Shown here: piece after piece, positions 7,190 through 15,827 of the stretch
Layout of the letters: each line of letters opens with the position of its first letter
How positions within the stretch are numbered: the stretch's first letter is position 1
Origin: Nitrospiraceae bacterium UBA2600
GTDB lineage: Bacteria > Nitrospirota > Thermodesulfovibrionia > Thermodesulfovibrionales > Thermodesulfovibrionaceae
Direction of reading: 5' to 3'
Length of the DNA stretch: 64,000 nucleotides
Assembly: GCA_002339325.1 (NCBI GenBank)
Contig: DDKK01000024.1
Span: forward strand, 26,613-90,612
The notes under the pieces: generated by a model
What the model was told of the DNA's origin: nothing
The model's input: the letters and a program-made list of their open reading frames with translations, nothing else
The model's database searches: none
Program-made: the position numbers and the translations under genes

Positions 7190-9724
7190 TTATTCCTTGA
7201 CGACTATATTTATCAGTTTGCCCTTTACTGTAATAACCTTGATTATCTCCTTTCCATCTAACCAGGACTTTATTTTTTCATCATCGAGTGCTATGTTTTT
7301 TATCTGCTCATCAGTCATGCCTTGAGGAATCATTATCTTTGACCTTACTTTGCCATTTATCTGCACCACGAGTTCAACTGTATGTTCTCTTGCAAGCTCT
7401 TCATCATAGGAAGGCCAAGGTTCGTTTAGAATATATCCTTCCTCACCAATAGCTCTCCACAATTCTTCGGCAATATGCGGAGCAAAGGGACTGAGGAGTA
7501 TCAAAAAATTTCTTATGGCAAACTTAAATGCTTTCCTTTCAGTCTCTGTTTTTGGCTCATAAGAGTAGATTTCATTGACAAATTCCATCAGTCTTGCAAT
7601 TGCTGTATTAAACTGATATTCCTTTTCTATATCCAAGGTTACTCTTTTTATTGTTCTGTGAATGAGGTTCAAAATTGAAGATGTCTGAACTTCTTGTATG
7701 GGTTCATGAGGAGAAATTAAAGCTGTGTCCCTTAGCCATTTGTGATTTTTGTACACAAGAGCGTATACTCTTTTTAAAAATCTGTGAGCTCCCTCAACGC
7801 CTTGAGAAGACCACTCGAGGTCTTTCTCCGGAGGAGCTGCAAAAAGGGTAAAAACTCTTACCGTATCTGTCCCGTAACTTTCTATCATTTCATCGGGGTC
7901 TATGATATTTTTCTTTGATTTCGACATTTTTTCAACTCTTCCAATGTGCACGGCTTTTCCACAATAAATGCATTTACCCTCTTCAACCTCCTTTGGAAAG
8001 AGCCACTCATGGTCAGGACATTTATAAGACTCCATACAAACCATTCCCTGCGTTAAAAGTCTTTCAAAAGGCTCATCAAAAGACACTATATTTAAATCTC
8101 TAAGCACCTTTGTAAAAAATCTTGCATAAAGCAGATGTAGCACCGCATGCTCAATTCCTCCGATATACTGGTCTACAGGCATCCAGTATTTAATTTTTTC
8201 TCTGTGAAAAGCCTCTTCTTTATTTAGAGAGCAATACCTTATGAAATACCATGATGAGTCAACAAATGTATCCATCGTGTCTGTCTCTCTACGGGCAGGA
8301 GATTGACATGTAGGGCATTTTGTATTGTAAAACTCATCTACATATTTAAGTGGCGATTCACCCTTTCCTGTAAGATTGACATTTTCAGGTAAAAGCACGG
8401 GCAAGTCTTTTTCTGGGACAGGAACAATCCCGCATTTATCACAGTAAATTATAGGTATTGGTGTTCCCCAGTATCGTTGCCTTGAGATTCCCCAGTCGCG
8501 AAGTCTGTAGTTAACTGTTTTTCTACCTATTCCTTTTTTTTCTATGAAATCAGCTACAGCTCTTTTGCCTTCAGTAGATGAAAGTCCCGAAAACTCTCCA
8601 GAGTTCACCATTACTCCATCGCCCTCATAGGCTTCTTGTAAAGGTTCTACAAGTTCTTTATCCTGTGGTTTTATGACAACCTTTAGGGGAATTTTATATT
8701 TTAATGCAAACTCAAAATCTCTCTGGTCGTGGGCGGGAACACTCATTATAGCACCCGTTCCATACTCCATTAAGACAAAATTCGCTATCCATATGGGAAT
8801 TCTCTCTTCATTTAGAGGATTTATAGCATATTTACCTGTAAAAATACCCTCCTTTATGTCTGGTTCTCTCTGAAGCTGTCTTATCCTCCTTAAAGATTCT
8901 TTGTCTTCGCATAGTTTCTCTGAAAGAGGATGCTCTGCCGATATGCACATAAAGGTTACACCAAAGATTGTATCAGGTCTTGTAGTGAAAATTCTCAAAC
9001 TCTCATTCATACCAACTATGGGAAAGTCAACCTCTACGCCCTCACTCTTTCCAATCCAGTTGCGCTGCATTGTAAGCACTTTCTCTGGCCAACCATTAAG
9101 TTTATCACAAGAACGAAGTAACTCTTCTGCATAAGCCGTTATTTTTAAAAACCACTGTTCGAGCTCTTTCTGCTCTACTTGTGATTCACACCTCCAACAA
9201 AGCCCGTCTATTACCTGTTCATTGGCAAGCACTGTAGCACACGATGGACACCAGTTAACAAAGGATGCTTTCCTGTAGGCAAGTCCTTTTTCATATAGTT
9301 TGAGAAATATCCACTGATTCCATCTGTAGTAATCGGGACTACAGGTGGTTACCTCCCGTCTCCAGTCGTAACTTAAACCGAGCCTTATAAGTTGTTTTTT
9401 CATATATTCAATGTTGTCATAGGTCCATTTAGCTGGATGAACACCATGTTTTATAGCAGCATTCTCAGCGGGAAGACCAAAGGCATCCCAACCCATAGGA
9501 TGAAGGACTTTGTAGCCTTTCATTCTTTTGTATCGGGCGATTACATCGCCTATAGCGTAATTTCTGACGTGTCCCATGTGGATTTTTCCACTCGGATAGG
9601 GAAACATCTCCAGGCAATAGAATTTATCTTTTCCCTCGTCCTCATCTACTTCAAAAATTCTATTTTCAAGCCATTCTTTCTGCCATTTTTTCTCGATTAT
9701 CTTGAAATCGTAAAGCTGGTTCAT
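7190..9724 (-). CDS. leuS: Leucyl-tRNA synthetase
   Basis: This 844-residue protein charges tRNA-Leu in the cytoplasm. The class I signature HMGH is at residues 49-52 and KMSKS at 599-603. Between them lie the CP1 editing domain, including TTRPDTIFGVTF, and a Cys pair element CPSCATVL. The C-terminal anticodon-binding and LeuRS-specific domains follow, and the length is normal for bacterial LeuRS. It starts with ATG after GGAGG and has its own promoter in the gap behind ccdA. A tRNA-Leu substrate gene is at 59936. Confidence 0.98.
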   Translation of the reverse strand: MNQLYDFKIIEKKWQKEWLENRIFEVDEDEGKDKFYCLEMFPYPSGKIHMGHVRNYAIGDVIARYKRMKGYKVLHPMGWDAFGLPAENAAIKHGVHPAKWTYDNIEYMKKQLIRLGLSYDWRREVTTCSPDYYRWNQWIFLKLYEKGLAYRKASFVNWCPSCATVLANEQVIDGLCWRCESQVEQKELEQWFLKITAYAEELLRSCDKLNGWPEKVLTMQRNWIGKSEGVEVDFPIVGMNESLRIFTTRPDTIFGVTFMCISAEHPLSEKLCEDKESLRRIRQLQREPDIKEGIFTGKYAINPLNEERIPIWIANFVLMEYGTGAIMSVPAHDQRDFEFALKYKIPLKVVIKPQDKELVEPLQEAYEGDGVMVNSGEFSGLSSTEGKRAVADFIEKKGIGRKTVNYRLRDWGISRQRYWGTPIPIIYCDKCGIVPVPEKDLPVLLPENVNLTGKGESPLKYVDEFYNTKCPTCQSPARRETDTMDTFVDSSWYFIRYCSLNKEEAFHREKIKYWMPVDQYIGGIEHAVLHLLYARFFTKVLRDLNIVSFDEPFERLLTQGMVCMESYKCPDHEWLFPKEVEEGKCIYCGKAVHIGRVEKMSKSKKNIIDPDEMIESYGTDTVRVFTLFAAPPEKDLEWSSQGVEGAHRFLKRVYALVYKNHKWLRDTALISPHEPIQEVQTSSILNLIHRTIKRVTLDIEKEYQFNTAIARLMEFVNEIYSYEPKTETERKAFKFAIRNFLILLSPFAPHIAEELWRAIGEEGYILNEPWPSYDEELAREHTVELVVQINGKVRSKIMIPQGMTDEQIKNIALDDEKIKSWLDGKEIIKVITVKGKLINIVVKE

Positions 9725-9753
9725 AATACCTCCAGAAGAGCTTTATTTGGAGT

Positions 9754-9783
9754 ATTATATAGAGAAAAATCTCAAAAATTCAA
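9754..9783 (-). promoter_or_regulatory. Promoter of leuS
   Basis: The reverse strand has TTGAAT (9778-9783), an 18-base spacer and TATAAT (9754-9759). This gives a short leader with GGAGG before the leuS ATG at 9724. The -35 box overlaps the ccdA stop codon. Confidence 0.65.
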
Positions 9784-10457
9784 ACAATCGAGAGGCCACA
9801 AATCATCATAAAGCCAAGTATTATTAAAGATGCTCCTATGAAGTAATTAATTAGTCTAAAGACTTTCATAGATTTCCTCAGATACTGCATCGCCGAATTT
9901 ATTATTAAAGAAGTGAATAAAAAGGGAATTGCCATTCCAAGAGAGTATGCACCGAGCATTTTCATTCCATCCAACACACTTCCGCTCATGCTTGAATATA
10001 TGAGAATGCTACCAAGAACAGGTCCGATACATGGAGACCATCCTGCGGCAAAACCTAATCCTATGAAAAAAGCACCTAATGGTGTTCCAAACTTCTGAAC
10101 TTTTATGTTCAACCTGAATTCTCTTAAAAAAAAGCCTGACTTTATCAAACCTACAAGAAGAATACCGAAAAGAATTAGTAAAATTCCCGCTGCGATTCTT
10201 AGATAATCCTGATATTCAAGGAAAATCACTCCGATAAATGAACTGCTCGCTCCCAGAGCAACATATACTGTAGAGAAACCGGCAATGAAAATCAGAGTGT
10301 GAATGAAAATCCGAAAACGAGACTTGCCAAGAGACAATTCAGTCGATGAAAGGCCTGAAAATAGAGAAACATAAACAGGCAACAAGGGTAAAATACATGG
10401 CGAAAAAAAACTTAAAATTCCACCTAAAAAAGCGGCAGCCAAGTTAATTTCGGTCAT
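9780..10457 (-). CDS. ccdA: CcdA-type thiol transporter (cytochrome c biogenesis)
   Basis: This 225-residue inner-membrane protein has six predicted membrane segments. Conserved cysteines in FFSPCILPLLPVY and GWSPCIGPVLG are the redox pair that moves electrons from cytoplasmic thioredoxin to periplasmic thiol proteins for cytochrome c maturation. The start overlaps the mog stop by 4 bases, so it is the last gene of the MTH1187-usp-MOSC-mog-ccdA operon. No thioredoxin-like domain is fused, which distinguishes it from DsbD. Confidence 0.92.
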   Translation of the reverse strand: MTEINLAAAFLGGILSFFSPCILPLLPVYVSLFSGLSSTELSLGKSRFRIFIHTLIFIAGFSTVYVALGASSSFIGVIFLEYQDYLRIAAGILLILFGILLVGLIKSGFFLREFRLNIKVQKFGTPLGAFFIGLGFAAGWSPCIGPVLGSILIYSSMSGSVLDGMKMLGAYSLGMAIPFLFTSLIINSAMQYLRKSMKVFRLINYFIGASLIILGFMMICGLSIV

Positions 10458-10936
10458 CTACTACACTCTGAAGGGTCTCCCTTTATTTTGTCAATGGCAT
10501 GTGGGAGAGCATCCATTATTGCCTCGAGAGACTCTCTTACTGCCTTTGGACTTCCCGGTAGATTTATTATTAAAGTCCGTCCCTTTATGCCTGCCACTGC
10601 TCTTGAAAGCATGGCAGTCTTGGTCTTTTTTAGGCCTTCTAACCTCATGGCCTCTGCAATTCCGGGAATCTGTTTATCAATAATTTCAAGGGTAGCATCA
10701 GGAGTAACATCTCTCGGATGTAAGCCCGTTCCTCCATTTGTTAAAATTAAATCTGCCTTTTCCAATTCTTCATTAATCGCAATTTTTATAATTTCCTTCT
10801 CATCAGGCACAATTCTGTATGAAACTACTTCTGCCCATGAACTCAACATTTCTGCAATGACTTTACCGCTTAAATCCTCTCTTTCTCCTTTTGAACCTTT
10901 ATCTGACACAGTAATTATAGAGACTCTGTATTTCAT
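10454..10936 (-). CDS. mog: MogA/MoaB family molybdopterin adenylyltransferase
   Basis: This 160-residue protein matches the MoCF-binding family. ITVSDKGSKGEREDLSG lies at the N-terminus, and LTNGGTGLHPRDVTPDAT is the signature loop that binds molybdopterin. The family adenylates molybdopterin before molybdenum insertion. The ATG overlaps the stop of the MOSC gene by 4 bases, which is a frequent pairing because MOSC domains also handle molybdenum cofactor. MoaB is the alternative name. Confidence 0.9.
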   Translation of the reverse strand: MKYRVSIITVSDKGSKGEREDLSGKVIAEMLSSWAEVVSYRIVPDEKEIIKIAINEELEKADLILTNGGTGLHPRDVTPDATLEIIDKQIPGIAEAMRLEGLKKTKTAMLSRAVAGIKGRTLIINLPGSPKAVRESLEAIMDALPHAIDKIKGDPSECSR

Positions 10937-11367
10937 AGTATCTCTATTTCGTCTCCTACTTTTATTAGACCACCTTTAATCACTCTGGCAAAAACACCTT
11001 CCTTGGGCATTATACAATCTCCAATTGTCTTAAAAATATTACATTTACTGTGACATCTCTTTCCATGCTGAGTTATTTCAATGATTACTTCTCCGATTTT
11101 AAGGTGTTTGCCGAGTTCAATTTCAGATAAATTTATTCCTTCAGTGGTAATGTTTTCTGCGAAATCTCCATAACTTAGCCTTAATCCGTTATTCCTCATC
11201 TTCTCAATACTTTCAACGGCCAGTAGACTTATCTGCCTATGCCAATGAGAGCCTCCATGAGCATCGCCTTTTATTCCCCAATTTGCAATAACAATTGCCT
11301 CATTTACAGGCGATTTTGATTTTCCCTTTGAGTTGCTTATATTTATTGAAATTACCCTTCCTGCCAT
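10933..11367 (-). CDS. MOSC domain protein
   Basis: This 144-residue stand-alone MOSC (molybdenum cofactor sulfurase C-terminal) domain contains the conserved KCNIFKTIGDC region, where the Cys is thought to take part in sulfur or cofactor handling. GDAHGGSHWHRQISLL and YGDFAENITT are family motifs. It sits between a universal stress gene and mog, with a 4-base overlap with mog, so it probably helps to carry or deliver molybdenum cofactor. The substrate enzyme is unknown. Confidence 0.88.
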   Translation of the reverse strand: MAGRVISINISNSKGKSKSPVNEAIVIANWGIKGDAHGGSHWHRQISLLAVESIEKMRNNGLRLSYGDFAENITTEGINLSEIELGKHLKIGEVIIEITQHGKRCHSKCNIFKTIGDCIMPKEGVFARVIKGGLIKVGDEIEIL

Positions 11368-11369
11368 TT

Positions 11370-12206
11370 CTAATGAACAAGCAATATGGGTTTTTTTGCA
11401 TTTTTTATGACAGCCTCTGCAACACTACCTATGAGAAAAGCCTCACTGTAAGACCTTCCTTTTGAACCTATAACAGTCAAATCAGCATCTGATAGACCCT
11501 TGATTATTTCTTCGGCAGGCAAACCAGCCAAAACTTCATAGGTAAAGTTATCCGCCATTTTGCCCAGCTTTTCTTCCGCTTCTGCCTTTAATTCACTCAA
11601 GTATTGCTTTACCTGTTCTTCTTCTTCAATTATTCCTCTTATTTTCTGTTCTGGAATTACGTGAATTACGTGCAATTTACTACCAGATTTCTCAGATATC
11701 TCCTTTGCAAAATCTAATGCTCGCAAAGAAACATCAGAAAAATCAACGGGACAGACTATTTTCTTTATTTCAATGGCATGGGGATTAATTTCATTAAAAA
11801 TTTTTTCCTTAACAATCAAAGTAGGTATTTTCATTCCCTTGAGAATTCTTTCAGAAGTTGAAGGTCTTGTAATGTGAGATTTGTATCCTATAACGGCAAT
11901 TGAATTATCGGTTACAGTCTCTTTAATACTTTCAACGAGTCTTCCAAGTAAAATTTTATAATCCACATTTATCTGATAATTCGCAAGCCTTGAGATGAGA
12001 ACTTTGAAATTTTCCTCTATTTTATTTTTTTCTCTGTTAATGTAAGGCATTAAATAGGCAGGAGGAGTTAGAGTATACTCCATGATGTGAAAAAGTGTAA
12101 TTTTATTACAATCTGTAACTTTAGAAAGCCACAAAGCATAGGAAAGAACCGTATCTGTGTTTTGTTTGAAATCAATTGCTACATAGATTTTTTCTGGCGA
12201 AATCAT
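11370..12206 (-). CDS. Tandem universal stress protein
   Basis: This 278-residue protein contains two Usp domains (about residues 1-135 and 145-278). The second keeps the ATP-binding pattern G-2x-G-9x-G-S in GSKGRSYSEAFLIGS. The first has a weaker site. Usp proteins bind ATP or act as stress sensors; the specific role is not known. The start overlaps the MTH1187 gene by 4 bases and the stop is 2 bases before the MOSC start. Confidence 0.9.
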   Translation of the reverse strand: MISPEKIYVAIDFKQNTDTVLSYALWLSKVTDCNKITLFHIMEYTLTPPAYLMPYINREKNKIEENFKVLISRLANYQINVDYKILLGRLVESIKETVTDNSIAVIGYKSHITRPSTSERILKGMKIPTLIVKEKIFNEINPHAIEIKKIVCPVDFSDVSLRALDFAKEISEKSGSKLHVIHVIPEQKIRGIIEEEEQVKQYLSELKAEAEEKLGKMADNFTYEVLAGLPAEEIIKGLSDADLTVIGSKGRSYSEAFLIGSVAEAVIKNAKKPILLVH

Positions 12207-12508
12207 CTATTAACCCTCTTTCCCAATTTTTCCTCTACAGAGGCAACTTTTCCCTCAATTCTATTGTGGCTGTGTTTACGGTCATCAATCTTTATCTCTA
12301 TCAGTATCCTATCCGTATCCTCCAAAAGAGCCTCTCTACATCTCTTTATCAAATCCATAACTTCATCCCATTCGCCCTCGACAATAGTTCCCATAGCATG
12401 AAGTTTATAGGGAATACCACTGTTTTCAACTATTTTTATAACCTTTGCCACATAGGAACTTAGACTAACCCCAACTCCTAAAGGCACTATGCTGAACTGA
12501 ACAAGCAT
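12203..12508 (-). CDS. MTH1187 family thiamine-binding protein
   Basis: This 101-residue protein shows the MTH1187/YkoF-like (DUF77) pattern: FSIVPLGVGVSLSSYVA at the start, then YKLHAMGTIVEGEWDEV. Members form beta-alpha-beta tetramers, and some bind thiamine in the cytoplasm. It is the first gene of the operon ending in ccdA, with AGGAGG 6 bases before its ATG. No TPP riboswitch is visible upstream. Confidence 0.85.
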   Translation of the reverse strand: MLVQFSIVPLGVGVSLSSYVAKVIKIVENSGIPYKLHAMGTIVEGEWDEVMDLIKRCREALLEDTDRILIEIKIDDRKHSHNRIEGKVASVEEKLGKRVNR

Positions 12509-12556
12509 TTTTGCCTCCTATTGAACTATTTAAATATTAACATAAAACCTATTGTT

Positions 12557-13312
12557 TTATCTCAAATAAAAACCTTGCAGTGTATAGATAAAGTGACCCG
12601 TTATAGTTAAGCTATCTCTCTGCCAATCCTCTGGAAGAGGCCAGAAAGGTTGAGCATCTTTCAAGGCCCTCATTGCTGCTTCATCAAGCATTCGGTAGCC
12701 GGAGGTTCTTAAAAGCTCTACTGACACAAGATTGCCCCTTCTGTCAATTGTGAACTTTATGTATAGGTCACCAAAAATTCCTCTCTGTGCAGCTTGTGGT
12801 GGGTAATGCCAGACTCTTTCTATCTTTTCCTTAAGTCTTTCCAGATATCCCCAATCATTAAACTCTTTTGCAGAAAAGGTAATTCCCTGAGAAGTATCTG
12901 ACTTATTACTGTCACTTTTTTTACTTGAAAACTTGGCTATAACATCTCTGTCAAAAATGTCTGTCTTTTGATGAGGTTTTATTTGGGTAAAATGGTTTTC
13001 TCTTTTCAGCTGTTCCAATGGATTTTTTTCTTCCTTTGTCTCCCTTTTCTCTTGTCCCTCATTTCCTTTTGGAATAGAAGACAAATCCCTCGGCTGTCTT
13101 TGTTGCCTTATGGGAGGCAACCTTTCAACTGTTCGAGGTGGAAGGGGTTGTTTTTTCTTGGGCAATTCCTTTATTTCTGGCTTAACAGGTAATATTAGAA
13201 CAGATATTGGTTCTTCCTTCTTTGTGCCTGATTTGAAATAAGACTGTAAAAAGTTCAAAAGTACAAAAAGAAGGAGATGAAAGATTATTGAGTAGATTAA
13301 TGCTCGCTTCAC
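12557..13312 (-). CDS. tonB: TonB-family energy transducer
   Basis: This 251-residue protein has one N-terminal membrane helix (about residues 5-24), a Pro/Lys/Arg-rich spacer (about 30-110) and a C-terminal TonB domain (about 150-251) with LYIKFTIDRRGNLVSVELLRTSG. TonB couples the proton motive force from ExbBD to outer-membrane receptors; exbB and exbD are not in this window. It starts at GTG with no Shine-Dalgarno, and TAAAAT lies 6 bases upstream. It follows the cysteine desulfurase gene by 36 bases. Confidence 0.88.
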   Translation of the reverse strand: MKRALIYSIIFHLLLFVLLNFLQSYFKSGTKKEEPISVLILPVKPEIKELPKKKQPLPPRTVERLPPIRQQRQPRDLSSIPKGNEGQEKRETKEEKNPLEQLKRENHFTQIKPHQKTDIFDRDVIAKFSSKKSDSNKSDTSQGITFSAKEFNDWGYLERLKEKIERVWHYPPQAAQRGIFGDLYIKFTIDRRGNLVSVELLRTSGYRMLDEAAMRALKDAQPFWPLPEDWQRDSLTITGHFIYTLQGFYLR

Positions 13313-13318
13313 ATATTT

Positions 13319-13324
13319 ATTTTA
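13319..13324 (-). promoter_or_regulatory. -10-like box of putative leaderless start for tonB
   Basis: On the reverse strand TAAAAT ends 6 bases before the GTG start at 13312. No Shine-Dalgarno is visible, and the best -35 at 17 bases is TTAAAG. It lies in the 36-base gap between the desulfurase stop and tonB. Confidence 0.35.
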
Positions 13325-13348
13325 ACTTGAAACAGTTCTTGCTTTAAA

Positions 13349-14464
13349 CTAAAAACTATTTTTAATTTCTTCCTCGATGATTTCTGATGCCTCTTTAATT
13401 TCTTCGACTGTGTTGAACTTGCCAGTGCTGATTCTTATTGAGGACAAAGCCTCTTTTTCTGTTAATCCCATTGCAACCAAGACATGACTAGGTTTTTCCA
13501 CTCCAGAATGACAGGCAGAACCAGCTGATATGGCTATTCTTCCATCTAAGCGTTTTACAAATTGTTCTGCCTTGATATCACTGATTGATATGTTTAGTGT
13601 ATTAGGAAGTCTTGGAGTTCCCTGTCCGTTAAGCTTTACTCTTTCTATTCTTGACAATCTCTCCCAAATAATATCTGTTATAGCTCTTAAATGCTTTTCT
13701 ATTTCATCAAATTCACAATTTATAATCTCACAGGCTTTTGCAAAGGCTGCAATGTATGGAACATTCTCTGTGCCTGGCCTTACCCCTCTCTCATGACCTC
13801 CACCGAACATAATTGGTTTTATAATAAAACCTTCTTTAACATAAAGTGCACCTATGCCTTTGGGAGCATAAAATTTATGTCCCGCAAGAGAAACCATCGT
13901 AACATTCAACTCAGAAACTGAAACGGGAATTTTTCCAATGCTTTGCGCACAGTCTGTATGAAAAGGAATTTCTCTCTCTCTCAAGATTTCCCCAATCTCT
14001 TTAATTGGCTGTAACACACCTGTTTCATTGTTTGAGTGCATTATACTTACAAGAATAGTGTCTTTTCTGATGGCTCTCCTAAGGTCATCGGGGTCTAAAA
14101 CTCCCTGAGAGTTTACAGGTAGATAGGTAACATCATAACCCATTCTCTGAAGCTGTCTGCAGGGATTCAAAGTGGCAGGGTGTTCAATGCAAGAGGTTAT
14201 GATGTGCCCTCTTTCAAAACACAAAGCCCTCCCAAAAATAGCAAGATTATTTGACTCGGTTCCTCCCGACGTAAAAACTATCTCCTGCGGTTGAGCCCCG
14301 AGAAGTTTTGCAACTTTATACCTTGACTCTTCAACTAACTGCCTTGCTTTTCTGCCAAATTTATGAGCACTCGAAGGATTTCCAAATTCATCGAGAATTC
14401 TTATCATTTCTTCTTTTACCCTTGGTTCAATTGGAGTTGTAGCGTTGTAATCAAGATAAATCAT
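13349..14464 (-). CDS. nifS: Cysteine desulfurase (NifS/IscS type)
   Basis: This 371-residue PLP enzyme takes sulfur from cysteine for Fe-S clusters and thio-cofactors. The PLP lysine is Lys197 in SLAGHKF, and the persulfide Cys is Cys318 in SAGSACHSG, in a short loop typical of class I NifS/IscS. EHPATLNP and SNNETGV are family motifs. No iscU follows, so this is a stand-alone gene upstream of tonB. The start lies 34 bases from the divergent beta-CASP gene, with an extended -10 box 5 bases before the ATG. Confidence 0.93.
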   Translation of the reverse strand: MIYLDYNATTPIEPRVKEEMIRILDEFGNPSSAHKFGRKARQLVEESRYKVAKLLGAQPQEIVFTSGGTESNNLAIFGRALCFERGHIITSCIEHPATLNPCRQLQRMGYDVTYLPVNSQGVLDPDDLRRAIRKDTILVSIMHSNNETGVLQPIKEIGEILREREIPFHTDCAQSIGKIPVSVSELNVTMVSLAGHKFYAPKGIGALYVKEGFIIKPIMFGGGHERGVRPGTENVPYIAAFAKACEIINCEFDEIEKHLRAITDIIWERLSRIERVKLNGQGTPRLPNTLNISISDIKAEQFVKRLDGRIAISAGSACHSGVEKPSHVLVAMGLTEKEALSSIRISTGKFNTVEEIKEASEIIEEEIKNSF

Positions 14465-14469
14465 GAATT

Positions 14470-14475
14470 ATTATA
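14470..14475 (-). promoter_or_regulatory. Extended -10 box of putative leaderless promoter, cysteine desulfurase
   Basis: The reverse strand reads TGATATAAT, an extended -10, with TATAAT ending 5 bases before the ATG at 14464. There is no room for a Shine-Dalgarno, so the mRNA would begin at or next to the start codon. Confidence 0.55.
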
Positions 14476-14484
14476 TCACTTTAT

Positions 14485-14492
14485 GTTATTAT
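14485..14492 (+). promoter_or_regulatory. Extended -10 box of putative leaderless promoter, beta-CASP gene
   Basis: TGTTATTAT reads as an extended -10 on the plus strand, with TATTAT (14487-14492) ending 6 bases before the ATG at 14499. No Shine-Dalgarno is present. It lies back to back with the box of the divergent desulfurase gene. Confidence 0.5.
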
Positions 14493-14498
14493 TGTTGC

Positions 14499-15827
14499 AT
14501 GAAAGTTCAGTTTTTCGGTGCAACGAAAACTGTTACAGGCTCTTGTTTTCTTTTCTCTGCCAACGGTAGTAATATCCTCATAGATTGCGGTCTTTTTCAA
14601 GAAGACGAAAAAGAATTTCTCAATTATGAACCCTTTCCTTTTAATCCTCGCAAAATCGACCTCATGATTCTTACACATGCCCATCTTGACCATTCTGCCT
14701 TAGTGCCCAAGCTTTTTAAAGAAGGTTATCGTGGGAAAATACTCACAACACCAGCAACAAAAGACCTTCTTGGAATTATGCTTTTCGATGCTCTAAAAGT
14801 TCAAAAAAATGAGCAGTATAAACAACCTCTCTATGATGAAGACAATATTAACCGAGCATTAAGACAGACCGAGACTCTAAGCTATGGCAAAGAGTTAAAA
14901 TTTAACGGCATGACTATAAGATTTTTTGATGCAGGCCATATTCTTGGTTCTGCTACGGTAGAGCTTAATGTAAATGGAAAGACCGTTGTGTTTTCAGGGG
15001 ATTTAGGAAGAACAGGATATCCAATCCTTAGAGACCCTGTTCCTCCACAAAAAGCAGACTATCTTATTCTTGAATCAACCTATGGCAATAGACTTCACAA
15101 GTCCCTTGCTCAGAGTATAGACGAACTATTACAGGCAATAAAAGACACTTTTAAAAGAGGTGGCAATGTTGTCATTCCCGCCTTTGCTGTAGGACGAACT
15201 CAAGATTTACTCTATATTCTCAATCGCAGTGTAAGGCAGGGCTTGATTGAGCCTTTAGACGTATATCTTGACAGCCCCCTTGCAGAGGAAGCAACAAGAA
15301 TATACATCTCCCATCCAGAAGTTTTTGATGATGAAGCGTTAAACGAATTGAGAAATCATAAAAAAACTGCCATTAAACTACACTTTGTAAAATCCGTTGA
15401 GGAATCAAAAAAACTTAATCAAATCAAGTCAGGCGCTGTAATAATTGCAGGAAGTGGAATGTGTCAGGGTGGTAGAGTTATCTATCATCTATATCACAAC
15501 ATAGATAGAGAGGAATGTAGTGTCATAATTGTAGGATTTCAGGCGAAAGGCACGCTGGGAAGAAAAATTGTTGACGGAGAAAAATCCGTTCCAATACTTG
15601 GCAAGATGATACCAGTTAAAGCCAAAATATATACAATCGGTGGATTTTCAGCCCATGCTGACCAGCAGGAACTTCACCAGTGGCTTGGAAGTATAGATAG
15701 CAAACCTAAAGTATTCCTTATACACGGTGAGGAAAGTGTCATAGAAAATTTCAAACAAAGCATTGAGGAAAAATTCGGATTAAACTGCACTGTTCCAGAA
15801 AGAATGGAAATTCATGAAATTGTCTGA
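14499..15827 (+). CDS. Metallo-beta-lactamase/beta-CASP RNA-processing hydrolase
   Basis: This 442-residue protein has the zinc-binding LTHAHLDHSA motif, GDLGR, and a beta-CASP domain with AGSGMCQGGR followed by FSAHADQQEL. The family contains CPSF-73-like ribonucleases and the bacterial YsgA/TTHA0252 group, which cleave single-stranded RNA. I chose the second ATG, where the family sequence MKVQFFGATKTVTGSC begins; an upstream ATG at 14463 would overlap the divergent gene. The last 14 bases overlap the radical SAM gene, so both are co-translated. Confidence 0.9.
   Translation: MKVQFFGATKTVTGSCFLFSANGSNILIDCGLFQEDEKEFLNYEPFPFNPRKIDLMILTHAHLDHSALVPKLFKEGYRGKILTTPATKDLLGIMLFDALKVQKNEQYKQPLYDEDNINRALRQTETLSYGKELKFNGMTIRFFDAGHILGSATVELNVNGKTVVFSGDLGRTGYPILRDPVPPQKADYLILESTYGNRLHKSLAQSIDELLQAIKDTFKRGGNVVIPAFAVGRTQDLLYILNRSVRQGLIEPLDVYLDSPLAEEATRIYISHPEVFDDEALNELRNHKKTAIKLHFVKSVEESKKLNQIKSGAVIIAGSGMCQGGRVIYHLYHNIDREECSVIIVGFQAKGTLGRKIVDGEKSVPILGKMIPVKAKIYTIGGFSAHADQQELHQWLGSIDSKPKVFLIHGEESVIENFKQSIEEKFGLNCTVPERMEIHEIV

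Noticed and set aside
9392..9811. Open frame on the plus strand (139 codons)
   Set aside because: It is antisense to the leuS start, and its sequence has no protein-like family pattern.
10488..10979. Long open frame on the plus strand (163 codons)
   Set aside because: It lies antisense to mog and MOSC, which have clear family motifs, and shows no ribosome site or recognisable domain.
12203..12540. TPP riboswitch before the thiamine-binding protein gene
   Set aside because: The upstream gap is 48 bases and holds only a ribosome site, too short for the conserved TPP aptamer.
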